DNA of 64,000 nt, taken from NCBI GenBank assembly GCA_021730105.1, contig CP072538.1, forward strand, positions 62,001-126,000, written 5' to 3'. The stretch is from Candidatus Ruthia sp. Plio_17_S18 (GTDB lineage: Bacteria > Pseudomonadota > Gammaproteobacteria > PS1 > Pseudothioglobaceae). The notes below the pieces were generated by a model. It had not been told where the DNA came from, searched no databases, and saw nothing but the letters and a program-made list of their open reading frames with translations. Shown here piece by piece: positions 40,011 through 47,914 of the stretch. The number at the start of each line of letters is the position of its first letter. The stretch's first letter is position 1. Position numbers and translations under genes: made by a program.

Positions 40011-40968
40011 GGCTAGTTTTCAGTCGAGGCATAATTTATTAAGTACAATTTCTATTATAGTGATTATTAGTGTTATATGGCTTCTGATAGCGTTATTGTT
40101 GCCTTCATTTTCCACGCCAGAGAATAAAACACAAATCTCATTAATACAAAATAAAATCCCTCCTAAAGGAGAGGCTTATCTTGAAAAAATTGATAATTTT
40201 TCCTTGCAAGAATTTGATGCTAAAGCGCAATTGTCACATATTGTTAAAGCCAAAAGCTATTTTAATTTTAAAAATTCTCCAGCATTGTTAATAGAGCCAA
40301 AAGTAGTATTTTATGATGAAAGGGGTTTTAAAGACTATGTGCTAAACTCTAAACGAGCTTACTATACTGATAGCGGTGAAATTAAATTTAAAGGTGAAGT
40401 GGGCATGCAATCTAGCAATGGACTTAATCATAAAATAAATACAGAAGAATTATTAGTTGGCATTAAAACCAGTGACTTGATAAGCAAAAAACCAGTGACT
40501 TATTTGGGTGAAAATATTAAGATTATTTCTCAAGGTACGCATATGCATGCTAAGGATGATACAATGAAGTTAATAGGTCGTACCAAAATTAGCCAAGATA
40601 GCGGGCAACAAATATTAACCAAAGATTTGTATATCAGTCAATACAAAGGTCAGAAACATTACTATTCAAATAATAAAACCACTTATCTGGCTAATAAAAA
40701 CACAATTTATGCCAGTGGCGTTGATATGGACAGACAAAAACAAGTGATACAATTATTAGGTAAGGTGAAAATTGTACAAGATTCTGGCTCTAAAATTACG
40801 ACCAAAAATTTAACCATTGACCAGTCAAATGGTTTAGAAGTGTATCGAACTAAGGAAAAAATACATTACCAATCTAATATTGCTGACATTCATGCTTTTG
40901 GTATGAATTATGATGTAATTGAGCAAAAAATTAGATTGACGGGTGGCGTGGTAGGGCGCTATGAGTAA
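40009..40968 (+). CDS. lptC: LPS export protein LptC, enlarged
   Basis: LptC is the single-span periplasmic link between LptBFG and LptA in lipopolysaccharide export. One N-terminal membrane helix (about 14-33) is followed by beta-jellyroll repeats. At 319 residues it is far longer than the usual 190. The extra length consists of two similar units beginning near KLIGRTKISQDSGQQILTKDL and QLLGKVKIVQDSGSKITTKNL, about 65 residues apart. The final LTGGVVGRYE resembles the normal LptC end. The start is uncertain because it overlaps the thiE start. Confidence 0.82.
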   Translation: MASFQSRHNLLSTISIIVIISVIWLLIALLLPSFSTPENKTQISLIQNKIPPKGEAYLEKIDNFSLQEFDAKAQLSHIVKAKSYFNFKNSPALLIEPKVVFYDERGFKDYVLNSKRAYYTDSGEIKFKGEVGMQSSNGLNHKINTEELLVGIKTSDLISKKPVTYLGENIKIISQGTHMHAKDDTMKLIGRTKISQDSGQQILTKDLYISQYKGQKHYYSNNKTTYLANKNTIYASGVDMDRQKQVIQLLGKVKIVQDSGSKITTKNLTIDQSNGLEVYRTKEKIHYQSNIADIHAFGMNYDVIEQKIRLTGGVVGRYE

Positions 40969-41446
40969 AGTTTTTTTAATGTATTTATTGGCATTGTCCG
41001 GCCATGCAATTGCTTTAGTAATTGACAGTTCTAAGCCCATCAAAGTTAGTGCCAGTATGGTTGTGATTGATGAGAGAGAAAAAATAAGTACTTACGTGGG
41101 CAAGGCTAGTATTACTCAAGGCTCTCTTATGTTAAATGCTGAAACCATACAATTATTTAGCAATCAACAAGAGGTTATTAAAATTATTGCCAGAGGCACT
41201 CATAAACAACCTGCGCATTACCAACAAAATCAGCCAAACCAATCTAGCTTTATAGAGGCGCAAGCACTTAATATCACTTATTTAACCAAACAAGAGTTTG
41301 TACACCTTAAAGGCAAAGCACACTTAGTGCAAGGATTTGATTCTTTCAGTGGCGGCACACTTGATTATGATATTAAAAATGACAAGATAATCACCAGTAT
41401 GTCAAAAGATGGCACACAAAGAGTTCGATTTAAAATCAAACTTTAA
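40961..41446 (+). CDS. lptA: LPS transport periplasmic protein LptA
   Basis: LptA forms the periplasmic bridge for lipopolysaccharide. The 161-residue precursor has a signal peptide (about 1-19) and the OstA-like beta-jellyroll pattern: DEREKISTYVGKASITQGSLMLNAETIQLF and FVHLKGKAHLVQGFDSFSGGTLDYD. It overlaps lptC by 8 bases. The lptB gene that usually follows is absent here; sat comes next. Confidence 0.88.
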   Translation: MSKVFLMYLLALSGHAIALVIDSSKPIKVSASMVVIDEREKISTYVGKASITQGSLMLNAETIQLFSNQQEVIKIIARGTHKQPAHYQQNQPNQSSFIEAQALNITYLTKQEFVHLKGKAHLVQGFDSFSGGTLDYDIKNDKIITSMSKDGTQRVRFKIKL

Positions 41447-41486
41447 ATGTAGTTGTTATTTATTACTGCCATATAGATATTTTTAA

Positions 41487-41512
41487 CCCATATATCTATA
41501 TGGATATATGGG
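41487..41512. promoter_or_regulatory. Perfect 10-bp inverted repeat upstream of sat
   Basis: CCCATATATC and GATATATGGG flank a six-base centre. Related CCATATAG and CATAGAGCAATATGG half-sites lie on both sides. It lies about 45 bases upstream of a TATAAT at 41553-41558, the position of an operator. It could alternatively be a weak lptA terminator, but no T run follows. Confidence 0.5.
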
Positions 41513-41552
41513 AATATCCCCATAGAGCAATATGGACAAAAATAACAATGTG

Positions 41553-41558
41553 TATAAT
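41553..41558 (+). promoter_or_regulatory. -10 element of sat
   Basis: TATAAT stands 33 bases before the sat ATG. The -35 region is poor (a TGGACA at 41532-41537 is only 15 bases away). Activation through the adjacent inverted repeat would fit. Confidence 0.5.
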
Positions 41559-41590
41559 TTTTGATTTTATATTTAAGATAGGATTGCAAC

Positions 41591-42799
41591 ATGTCAAAAC
41601 TGGTCCCACCACATGGCAGTGACACACTAAAGCCATTAGCACTAGAAGGTAGCGCTTTAACAGCTGAGTTAGAAAGAGCAAAATCACTACCAAAAGTTAA
41701 CTGCTCTTCAAGAGAGGTGGGTGACATCATTATGATGGGAATTGGCGGCTTCACACCGTTAGCAGGTTTTATGGGTAAGGCAGATTGGCAAGGTGTTTGT
41801 GATAATATGACCATAGAAAGCGGCCTATTTTGGCCAATTCCTATTACCTTATCTACTGATAGTGAAGAGGTTAATCAGGGTGATGAAGTTGTTTTGGTCA
41901 ATGGTGAGACGGATGAAATTATCGCAATCATGGCTATCAGTGAAAAGTATTCAATTGATAAAACTCATGAGTGCAATACCGTTTATAAAACAACTGAAAC
42001 TGCACATCCAGGGGTTGTCATGGTCATGGCTCAAGGCAAATACAACCTTGCTGGCTCTATTAAAGTATTATCAGATGGTGGCTTTCCTGAAAAGTACAGT
42101 AGTTTATATATGACTCCAATGGAGACTCGTGCTTATTTTGATGATAAAGGTTGGAAAACAGTTGCAGCATTCCAAACACGTAATCCAATGCACCGTTCAC
42201 ATGAATATTTGGCCAAGATTGCAGTGGAGATTTGTGATGGCGTTATGATTCACTCAGTATTAGGTGGCCTTAAGGCTGGCGATATTCCTGCGGATGTGCG
42301 TTCAGAAGCAATTTCAGTGTTAATCGAAAACTATTTTGTAGATGATACCATCTTACAATCTGGTTACCCATTAGATATGCGTTATGCGGGTCCTCGCGAG
42401 GCATTATTACATGCATTATTCAGACAAAACTATGGCTGTTCACACCTGATTGTTGGTCGTGACCATGCGGGTGTTGATGATTATTACGGTCCATTTGATG
42501 CCCATAACATCTTTGATGAAATTGCTGATGATGCATTGGTGACACAAGCGCTAAAGATTGACTGGACATTCTGGTGCCATAAATGTTGTGGTATGTCTTC
42601 AATGAAAACTTGCCCTCATAGTGCAGAAGATCGCGTGTTACTTTCAGGCACTAAGGTTCGTAAAATGCTTTCTGATGGTGAGGATTTACCAGAGACTTTT
42701 TCTCGTCCTGAAGTAGCCAAAATTTTACAAGCCTATTATGCGGGTATTAAGGATGAAGATAAAGTAGAAATTAAGCTAAGCGGACACTCAGCAAAATAA
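41591..42799 (+). CDS. sat: Dissimilatory sulfate adenylyltransferase
   Basis: In sulfur oxidisers Sat runs from APS plus PPi to ATP plus sulfate, giving substrate-level ATP. The 402-residue homo-oligomeric type shows the catalytic [15 protein letters not shown] (about 193-207), [17 protein letters not shown] and the C-terminal [12 protein letters not shown]. This is the dissimilatory form, not CysDN. An aggattgcaac leader precedes the ATG. It stands beside aprMBA but on its own promoter. Confidence 0.96.
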   Translation: MSKLVPPHGSDTLKPLALEGSALTAELERAKSLPKVNCSSREVGDIIMMGIGGFTPLAGFMGKADWQGVCDNMTIESGLFWPIPITLSTDSEEVNQGDEVVLVNGETDEIIAIMAISEKYSIDKTHECNTVYKTTETAHPGVVMVMAQGKYNLAGSIKVLSDGGFPEKYSSLYMTPMETRAYFDDKGWKTVAAFQTRNPMHRSHEYLAKIAVEICDGVMIHSVLGGLKAGDIPADVRSEAISVLIENYFVDDTILQSGYPLDMRYAGPREALLHALFRQNYGCSHLIVGRDHAGVDDYYGPFDAHNIFDEIADDALVTQALKIDWTFWCHKCCGMSSMKTCPHSAEDRVLLSGTKVRKMLSDGEDLPETFSRPEVAKILQAYYAGIKDEDKVEIKLSGHSAK

Positions 42800-43106
42800 T
42801 AAATCATGTATATAATCAAAACATCTTGCAGAAAGATAAAAGTAGAACTTTAAAAAAGCTATTCTGCTCAATAGTAAAACTGAACGTTGAGCATGTTAAC
42901 TTTATATATCTAAAGAGATACGTTGTAATATTACCATAAAACAATAGGTTTCATTTTGAATACTGACTTTATGTAAGTATAATGGGTCGGATTTTAACAA
43001 AGTGTCATCGAATACGTTAAGATAAAAAAGACCAATAAGAGTGCTGATTAAAAAAAAAATTAGTGAAATTTAGAACGAGAGTGATTTAACTTAAGGAGAA
43101 GAACCA
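42800..43106 (+). promoter_or_regulatory. Long leader and promoter of aprMBA
   Basis: This 307-base interval has no gene. TTGAAT (42956-42961) and TATAAT (42978-42983), spaced by 16, form a good promoter, so the aprM leader would be about 115 bases. A GCTCAA...TTGAGC inverted repeat lies upstream near 42868-42893. The ribosome site of aprM is strong (aaggaga). No riboswitch is recognised. Confidence 0.6.
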
Positions 43107-43976
43107 ATGATCGATATCAACTCAACACCAATTGCTAGTTTATTAGCAGAAGGTATTTCATACGCAAACATGCAAACATATGTAGTCATCATGATTACTC
43201 TAGTGGTTGTTATGACAGTGCTAGATTTGCTACATAAGAAAAGTGCAACTTACTTTTTCAATGCAGCAGCAAAAGCTGAAAAAGATTTAGCTGCAGGTGA
43301 TGCATCATGCTCATTGGGTAAGGAGGAAGGCAGACTTAAAGTATTAAGTGCTGGTGATAAAGTAAATATATTAGCAAGTACAATTGCAATAGACGTTGCA
43401 ACAGCTGGTGAATTTAGCAATAGACTTCGTAGATTGGTACATATCCTAACCATGTGGGGCTTCATTCTCTTTAACGCCTCAACCGCCATTATTATTTTTG
43501 GTGCACAAGAAACTCAAATATTGGCACAAGTATGGAATGTTGGTGCAGTCATGTTATTTATTGGTACATTTTGGTACTGGTTTGGTTTCAAAGTAGATAG
43601 CCAAGCGGAAGGTCATTCATGGACAAGAGTTGTTATTAAAAAAGACATGTTTAGTTTGTCATTAATGGCAACTTCAGTAACTGCACTAGGTTGGAACATC
43701 TATGGTGGCGGTACTGGCGTGTGGTTTATTTTAGTTCTTTTTGCTACTGCATCCCTGTTTGGCGGTGTATATTGGTCTAAATTTTCTCATATGTTCTTCA
43801 AGCCTGTTGCTGCGTATGATAGGCGTATCATCAAGGCTAATGGCACAAACGAGAACTTGCCTCACGAGACAAGAGACGACGTTTGGCAACAAAACAGACA
43901 TTCAATGGAACTCCTAAAGGATGCACCAATGAATATGGGTCTTGGTATTAAGCGTGAAGCGCCCAAGCACTACTAA
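43107..43976 (+). CDS. aprM: AprM membrane anchor for APS reductase
   Basis: The 289-residue protein has about five hydrophobic segments (near 24-43, 108-128, 134-156, 178-198 and 200-222). It stands immediately before aprBA, as AprM does in many sulfur-oxidising gammaproteobacteria, where it is thought to pass electrons from AprAB to the quinone pool in place of QmoABC. The function is family-based. A conserved charged C-terminus follows the last helix. Confidence 0.9.
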   Translation: MIDINSTPIASLLAEGISYANMQTYVVIMITLVVVMTVLDLLHKKSATYFFNAAAKAEKDLAAGDASCSLGKEEGRLKVLSAGDKVNILASTIAIDVATAGEFSNRLRRLVHILTMWGFILFNASTAIIIFGAQETQILAQVWNVGAVMLFIGTFWYWFGFKVDSQAEGHSWTRVVIKKDMFSLSLMATSVTALGWNIYGGGTGVWFILVLFATASLFGGVYWSKFSHMFFKPVAAYDRRIIKANGTNENLPHETRDDVWQQNRHSMELLKDAPMNMGLGIKREAPKHY

Positions 43977-44006
43977 ATTAATTAAATAAGAAGAGAGGAA
44001 AATAAT

Positions 44007-44486
44007 ATGCCAACTTTTGTATATATGACTCGTTGTGATGGTTGTGGACATTGTGTAGATATCTGCCCATCTAACATTATGCACATTGATGAAAAATATC
44101 GTCGTGCTTATAATATTGAACCAAGCATGTGCTGGGAGTGTTATGCATGTGTTAAAGCATGCCCACATCAGGCAATTGATGTCCGTGGTTATGCAGACTT
44201 TGCGCCATTAGGGCACAGTGTTCGCGTTATTCGTGACGAAGAGAAGGGTACCATTGCATGGAGGGTTAAATTTCGTGATGGCCGTGTTAAGAACTTTTTA
44301 TCGCCAATTACGACGCAACCATGGGGAACTAAGATTCCTGATTTCAGAAATGAGCCTGAGCCTAGTGACGACATGCGTAACTCACAGTTATTAGCATTTG
44401 AGCCTAAATATATTCGTATGGATGATGGCGATATCCACACGTTAGAATCTAACGGCTTGAAATTTAAACAAGGAGTGTACTACTAA
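44007..44486 (+). CDS. aprB: Adenylylsulfate reductase beta subunit
   Basis: AprB is the iron-sulfur subunit that carries electrons from the AprA flavin. Two [4Fe-4S] motifs are visible: CDGCGHCVDICP (about residues 10-21) and CWECYACVKACP (about 47-58). The 159-residue length and C-terminal extension wrapping AprA are normal. A gagagg ribosome site precedes the ATG. The stop overlaps the aprA ATG (TAATG). Confidence 0.97.
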   Translation: MPTFVYMTRCDGCGHCVDICPSNIMHIDEKYRRAYNIEPSMCWECYACVKACPHQAIDVRGYADFAPLGHSVRVIRDEEKGTIAWRVKFRDGRVKNFLSPITTQPWGTKIPDFRNEPEPSDDMRNSQLLAFEPKYIRMDDGDIHTLESNGLKFKQGVYY

Positions 44487-46369
44487 TGGGTATTAAAACA
44501 ATTGTAGAAGACAACATTGATATTTTAGTTGTTGGTGCTGGTTTAGGTGGTACAGGTGCTGCTTATGAAGCTAGATATTGGGGTCGTAATAAAAAGATCA
44601 TCATTGCAGAAAAAGCAAACATTAACCGTTCAGGTGCTGTTGCTCAAGGTCTATACGCGATTAACTGCTATATGGGTACTCGTTTCGGTGAGAACAATCC
44701 TGAAGATCATGTGCGTTATGCGCGTATGGATTTAATGGGTATGGTTCGTGAAGACTTGCTGTTTGATATGGCTCGCCATGTTGATTCTGCAGTACATAAG
44801 TTTGAAGAGTGGGGTCTTCCATTAATGAAGGATCCTAAGAGAGAAGACATTGGTGCTTATATGCGCGAAGGTCGTTGGCAGATTATGATTCACGGTGAAT
44901 CATATAAGCCCATCGTTGCTGAAGCTGCAACTAAGCAAGTTGACAAAGTTTACAACCGTATTATGGTTACTCATTTGCTAATGGATGATGCACAAGAAAA
45001 TCGTGTTGCTGGTGCTGTCGGTTTTAACATACGTACTGGTAACTACCACGTGTTTAAGTCTAAGGCTACTATTGTTGGTGCTGGTGGTGCATCTAATATC
45101 TTTAAGCCTCGTTCAGTAGGTGAAGGTATGGGTCGTGTGTGGTATGCACCATGGTCTTCTGGTTCTGCATATGGCTTATTAATTGAAGCTGGTGCGAAAA
45201 TGACACAAATGGAAAATCGTATCGTTCTTGCTAGATTTAAAGATGGTTATGGCCCTGTTGGCGCATATTTCTTACATCTTAAAACTTATACTCAAAATGG
45301 TTATGGTGACGAGTATGAATCTAAATGGTTCCCAGCATTATCAAAAATGGTAGGCAAAGAATACTTAGATACAGAAGGTCAACATTTGTCTCATAAACCG
45401 ATTCCAACCTGTTTGCGTAATCATGCATTTATCAGTGAGGTAAATGCTGGTCGTGGTCCAATTCATATGGTAACAATGGAAGCATTCCAAGACCCTCATT
45501 TAGAAGAAGTTGGTTGGGAGAACTTCTTAGGTATGACAGTTGGTCAGGCAGTACTTTGGGCAGCAACAGACGTTGATCCTAAATACGAAAACCCTGAATT
45601 AACAACATCTGAGCCGTATGTAATGGGCTCACACGCTACTGGTTGTGGTGCATGGTGTTCAGGTCCTGAGGACATTTCTCCTGATGAATACTTCTGGGGT
45701 TATAATCGTATGACGACAGTGGATGGTTTGTTTGGTGCAGGTGATGCTGTTGGTGGTACGCCACATGCATTCTCATCAGGTTCATTTACTGAAGGTCGTT
45801 TAGCTGCTAAGGCTGCTTGTAAGTACATTGATGATGGCAAAGCAGAAGGGATTAAAGTATCTGACAAACAAATTGCTGATCGTAAAGAACAAATCTTTAA
45901 ACCTTTAGAGAATTATACAATCGGTCGTAACGAAATTGTTGCTGGTACAGTATCTCCAAGTTACATTTTGCCAATGAGTGGATTGCAACGTTTGCAAAAG
46001 CTTATGGATGAGTATTGTGGCGGTGTTACAGTTTCTTATGTAACCAATGATAAGTTGTTGAATATAGGCTTGAAGAAGTTAACTATTTTAGAAGAAGATT
46101 TAGAGCACATTGGTGCAGAAGATCTTCATCAATTGATGCGTGGGTGGGAGTTAAGACATCGCCACCGTACTTCTGAATGTGTAACTCAGCATACCTTGTT
46201 CCGTAAAGAAACTCGCTGGCCTGGTTACTATTATCGAGGTGATGCTATGAAATTAGATGACAAAAATTGGCATGTATTGACAGTTTCTCATCGTGATCGT
46301 GTTACTGGTGAATACACACTAGAAAAGGCGCCTTGTTACCATTTAGTTGGTGAGGAAGATGAAAAATAG
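44486..46369 (+). CDS. aprA: Adenylylsulfate reductase alpha subunit
   Basis: AprA is the FAD enzyme that, in sulfur oxidation, combines sulfite with AMP to give APS. The 627-residue protein begins with the flavin fold VVGAGLGGTGAAYEA (about 13-27) and contains INRSGAVAQG, MGSHATGCGAWCSGP and the C-terminal ELRHRHRTSECVTQHTLFRKETRWPGYY region with substrate-binding arginines. It is one base overlapped with aprB. The reaction uses AMP, so adenylate kinase nearby is relevant. Confidence 0.98.
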   Translation: MGIKTIVEDNIDILVVGAGLGGTGAAYEARYWGRNKKIIIAEKANINRSGAVAQGLYAINCYMGTRFGENNPEDHVRYARMDLMGMVREDLLFDMARHVDSAVHKFEEWGLPLMKDPKREDIGAYMREGRWQIMIHGESYKPIVAEAATKQVDKVYNRIMVTHLLMDDAQENRVAGAVGFNIRTGNYHVFKSKATIVGAGGASNIFKPRSVGEGMGRVWYAPWSSGSAYGLLIEAGAKMTQMENRIVLARFKDGYGPVGAYFLHLKTYTQNGYGDEYESKWFPALSKMVGKEYLDTEGQHLSHKPIPTCLRNHAFISEVNAGRGPIHMVTMEAFQDPHLEEVGWENFLGMTVGQAVLWAATDVDPKYENPELTTSEPYVMGSHATGCGAWCSGPEDISPDEYFWGYNRMTTVDGLFGAGDAVGGTPHAFSSGSFTEGRLAAKAACKYIDDGKAEGIKVSDKQIADRKEQIFKPLENYTIGRNEIVAGTVSPSYILPMSGLQRLQKLMDEYCGGVTVSYVTNDKLLNIGLKKLTILEEDLEHIGAEDLHQLMRGWELRHRHRTSECVTQHTLFRKETRWPGYYYRGDAMKLDDKNWHVLTVSHRDRVTGEYTLEKAPCYHLVGEEDEK

Positions 46370-46396
46370 AGTTTTGGTTTAAATTTTTATTTCGAT

Positions 46397-46431
46397 AAAA
46401 AAAAGACTAACACCTGTATGTTGATCTTTTT
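46397..46431 (+). terminator. Probable terminator after aprA
   Basis: AAAAAGACTAACA pairs with TGTTGATCTTTTT with one internal mismatch around a short loop and ends in a T run. It would separate aprMBA from the three downstream genes. Confidence 0.6.
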
Positions 46432-46475
46432 ATCTATTGTATATTTTAAGAAAGAGCACTTTATCACCCTATATA

Positions 46476-46487
46476 CCCCTCAAGGGG
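46476..46487. promoter_or_regulatory. Short palindrome before the 116-residue gene
   Basis: CCCCT-CA-AGGGG stands 29 bases upstream of the ATG at 46516. It could be an operator or a small leader hairpin. There is no clear -10 or -35 box nearby. Confidence 0.35.
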
Positions 46488-46515
46488 ACACTAAAAAGAG
46501 TGGAGTATTAGATAA

Positions 46516-46866
46516 ATGAACATTATTGATAAAACAGATGAGGAAATTTTAGCGATTGCAAGCCCAATGTGGGATGACCTAGTTAAATATTCTAATAATA
46601 GTAATTACGGCGCTTTTAGTCGTCATTTTTCAGAGGATTTTTTGCGTGGCGCTAATGAAATTGAAATGGGTAAGCAATTTGCTCGTAGTGAACTAACTAA
46701 TGGTCTTGAGAAAGGTGCAGGACATTTAGGCATGATTCGCCGTGGTCAGCATGTGACTGTATTGTATAAGCAAACCCATTCTAAAAAAGAGGGCGAATAC
46801 TTAGGAAGGCTTGTGCTTGGTTATGAAGATGATGTGGTTAAGATTTTTGGCACAACAATTTTTTAA
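46516..46866 (+). CDS. Uncharacterised 116-residue protein, NTF2-like pattern
   Basis: I do not recognise a named family. The N-terminal helices (TDEEILAIASPMWDDLVKYSNN, YGAFSRHFSEDFLRGA) followed by strands (HVTVLYKQTH, YLGRLVLGYEDDVVKIFGTTIF) resemble an NTF2-like cone fold. It has no signal or membrane segment. It sits after aprA and directly before a SlyD-like gene, 5 bases away, so the two are probably cotranscribed. Confidence 0.6.
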   Translation: MNIIDKTDEEILAIASPMWDDLVKYSNNSNYGAFSRHFSEDFLRGANEIEMGKQFARSELTNGLEKGAGHLGMIRRGQHVTVLYKQTHSKKEGEYLGRLVLGYEDDVVKIFGTTIF

Positions 46867-46871
46867 AGGTT

Positions 46872-47378
46872 GTGGATAATATTATTCAAGAAGCTAAATA
46901 TGTTGAGCTTACATATAAAGTCATTGATAAGAAAACTGGTAATGTCTTTTCAGAAATTGCGTATCCAGTCGGCTATGTGCACGGTGTCAACGATACACTA
47001 GGAAAAGAGGTTATTGCTGAGTTAGAAGGCAGGGAGCAAGGCGATATCATTGAGATTAATATTGATGTAGAAAAAATCTATGGATCTCGTGACGAAACTT
47101 TAGTTTTTATTGATAAAATTGAAAATGTTCCAGCAGAATATCAAAAAATCGGCACCAAAGTTATTATGGAGAATTCCAAGGGAGATCCTAAGGAGTTTTT
47201 AGTAACCAAGGTGGATGATAAAACAGTCACCATTGATGGCAATAATCCACTTTGTGGTCGTGAAGTTAAGTTTTCGCTCGAAATTCTTATGGTGCGTGAT
47301 GCAACGGATGAAGAAATGGAGGTAGGTGGCATGATAGACAAGCAACCAGATATGGAACAATTATTAAAAATGCATTAA
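46872..47378 (+). CDS. SlyD-like FKBP peptidyl-prolyl isomerase
   Basis: The 168-residue protein has the split FKBP domain with an inserted flap seen in SlyD: VELTYKVIDKKTGNVFSE, YVHGVNDTLGKEVIAELEG, then the insert, and DGNNPLCGREVKFSLEIL. The metal-binding histidine-rich tail of enterobacterial SlyD is missing; it ends in PDMEQLLKMH. It uses a GTG start. Such isomerases assist metalloprotein folding, which would fit a role near the Apr iron-sulfur enzyme; that link is inference. Confidence 0.85.
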   Translation: MDNIIQEAKYVELTYKVIDKKTGNVFSEIAYPVGYVHGVNDTLGKEVIAELEGREQGDIIEINIDVEKIYGSRDETLVFIDKIENVPAEYQKIGTKVIMENSKGDPKEFLVTKVDDKTVTIDGNNPLCGREVKFSLEILMVRDATDEEMEVGGMIDKQPDMEQLLKMH

Positions 47379-47380
47379 TT

Positions 47381-47740
47381 ATGAGTATTGACTTTACAGA
47401 ATCAGAAATAAAGACCATTCAAAGTGCGGTTGCTCATCGTTGGAGAAAAGAAAAGATTGAAGTTAATTTGGCTGATATTGAAATTACCAAAGAAGGTGAA
47501 GATGAGCCAACGCTTGCTCCAGCAGTCGTTTGGGAAGATAAAAACTCAACTTTTATTATTTTAAAAATGGCTGCATTTTCCTACAAAAGTTTCTTTTATT
47601 ATTTGACTGATCAACGTTTTGATACGGGTGTTCCTGAATATAATGATTTGTACGAATGTGCGGATAAGTTATTAAAAGCGCAAGCAGATTTTATGCTCAG
47701 TAAAAATACCAAAGGCCTAAATTTACATATTCAAAAATAA
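47381..47740 (+). CDS. Uncharacterised 119-residue protein
   Basis: I do not recognise this protein. It starts 2 bases after the SlyD-like gene and ends the group before a strong terminator. The N-terminus (FTESEIKTIQSAVAHRWRKEKIEVNLADIEI) looks helical and charged; the middle is aromatic (FSYKSFFYYLTDQRF). It has no cysteine pair or signal peptide of note. It is probably cytoplasmic. Confidence 0.6.
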   Translation: MSIDFTESEIKTIQSAVAHRWRKEKIEVNLADIEITKEGEDEPTLAPAVVWEDKNSTFIILKMAAFSYKSFFYYLTDQRFDTGVPEYNDLYECADKLLKAQADFMLSKNTKGLNLHIQK

Positions 47741-47763
47741 CGTTTATTTAAGATTTAAAGTTT

Positions 47764-47797
47764 AAAAAAAAAGACATGTGCAACATGTCTTTTTTTA
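47764..47797. terminator. Strong bidirectional terminator
   Basis: AAAAGACATGT and ACATGTCTTTT form a perfect stem around GCA, flanked by A and T runs. It lies between the plus-strand trio and the 3' end of hppA and can serve both directions. Confidence 0.88.
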
Positions 47798-47914
47798 ATA
47801 GTGTGAAATGCTTTATTAATAAGCATAATACTTTCTTTTCTTTGGTTTGTTTATATTGCTTCAGGCATAAAAAAATGAATAAATGACCCTCCGTTTTAAA
47901 GGATTAATTGATTA

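Noticed and set aside
44486..46369. Fumarate reductase or succinate dehydrogenase as identity of the flavoprotein
   Set aside because: The partner subunit has two [4Fe-4S] motifs, and the C-terminal HRHRTSECVTQHTLFRKETRWPGYY region is typical of AprA, with aprM and sat adjacent.
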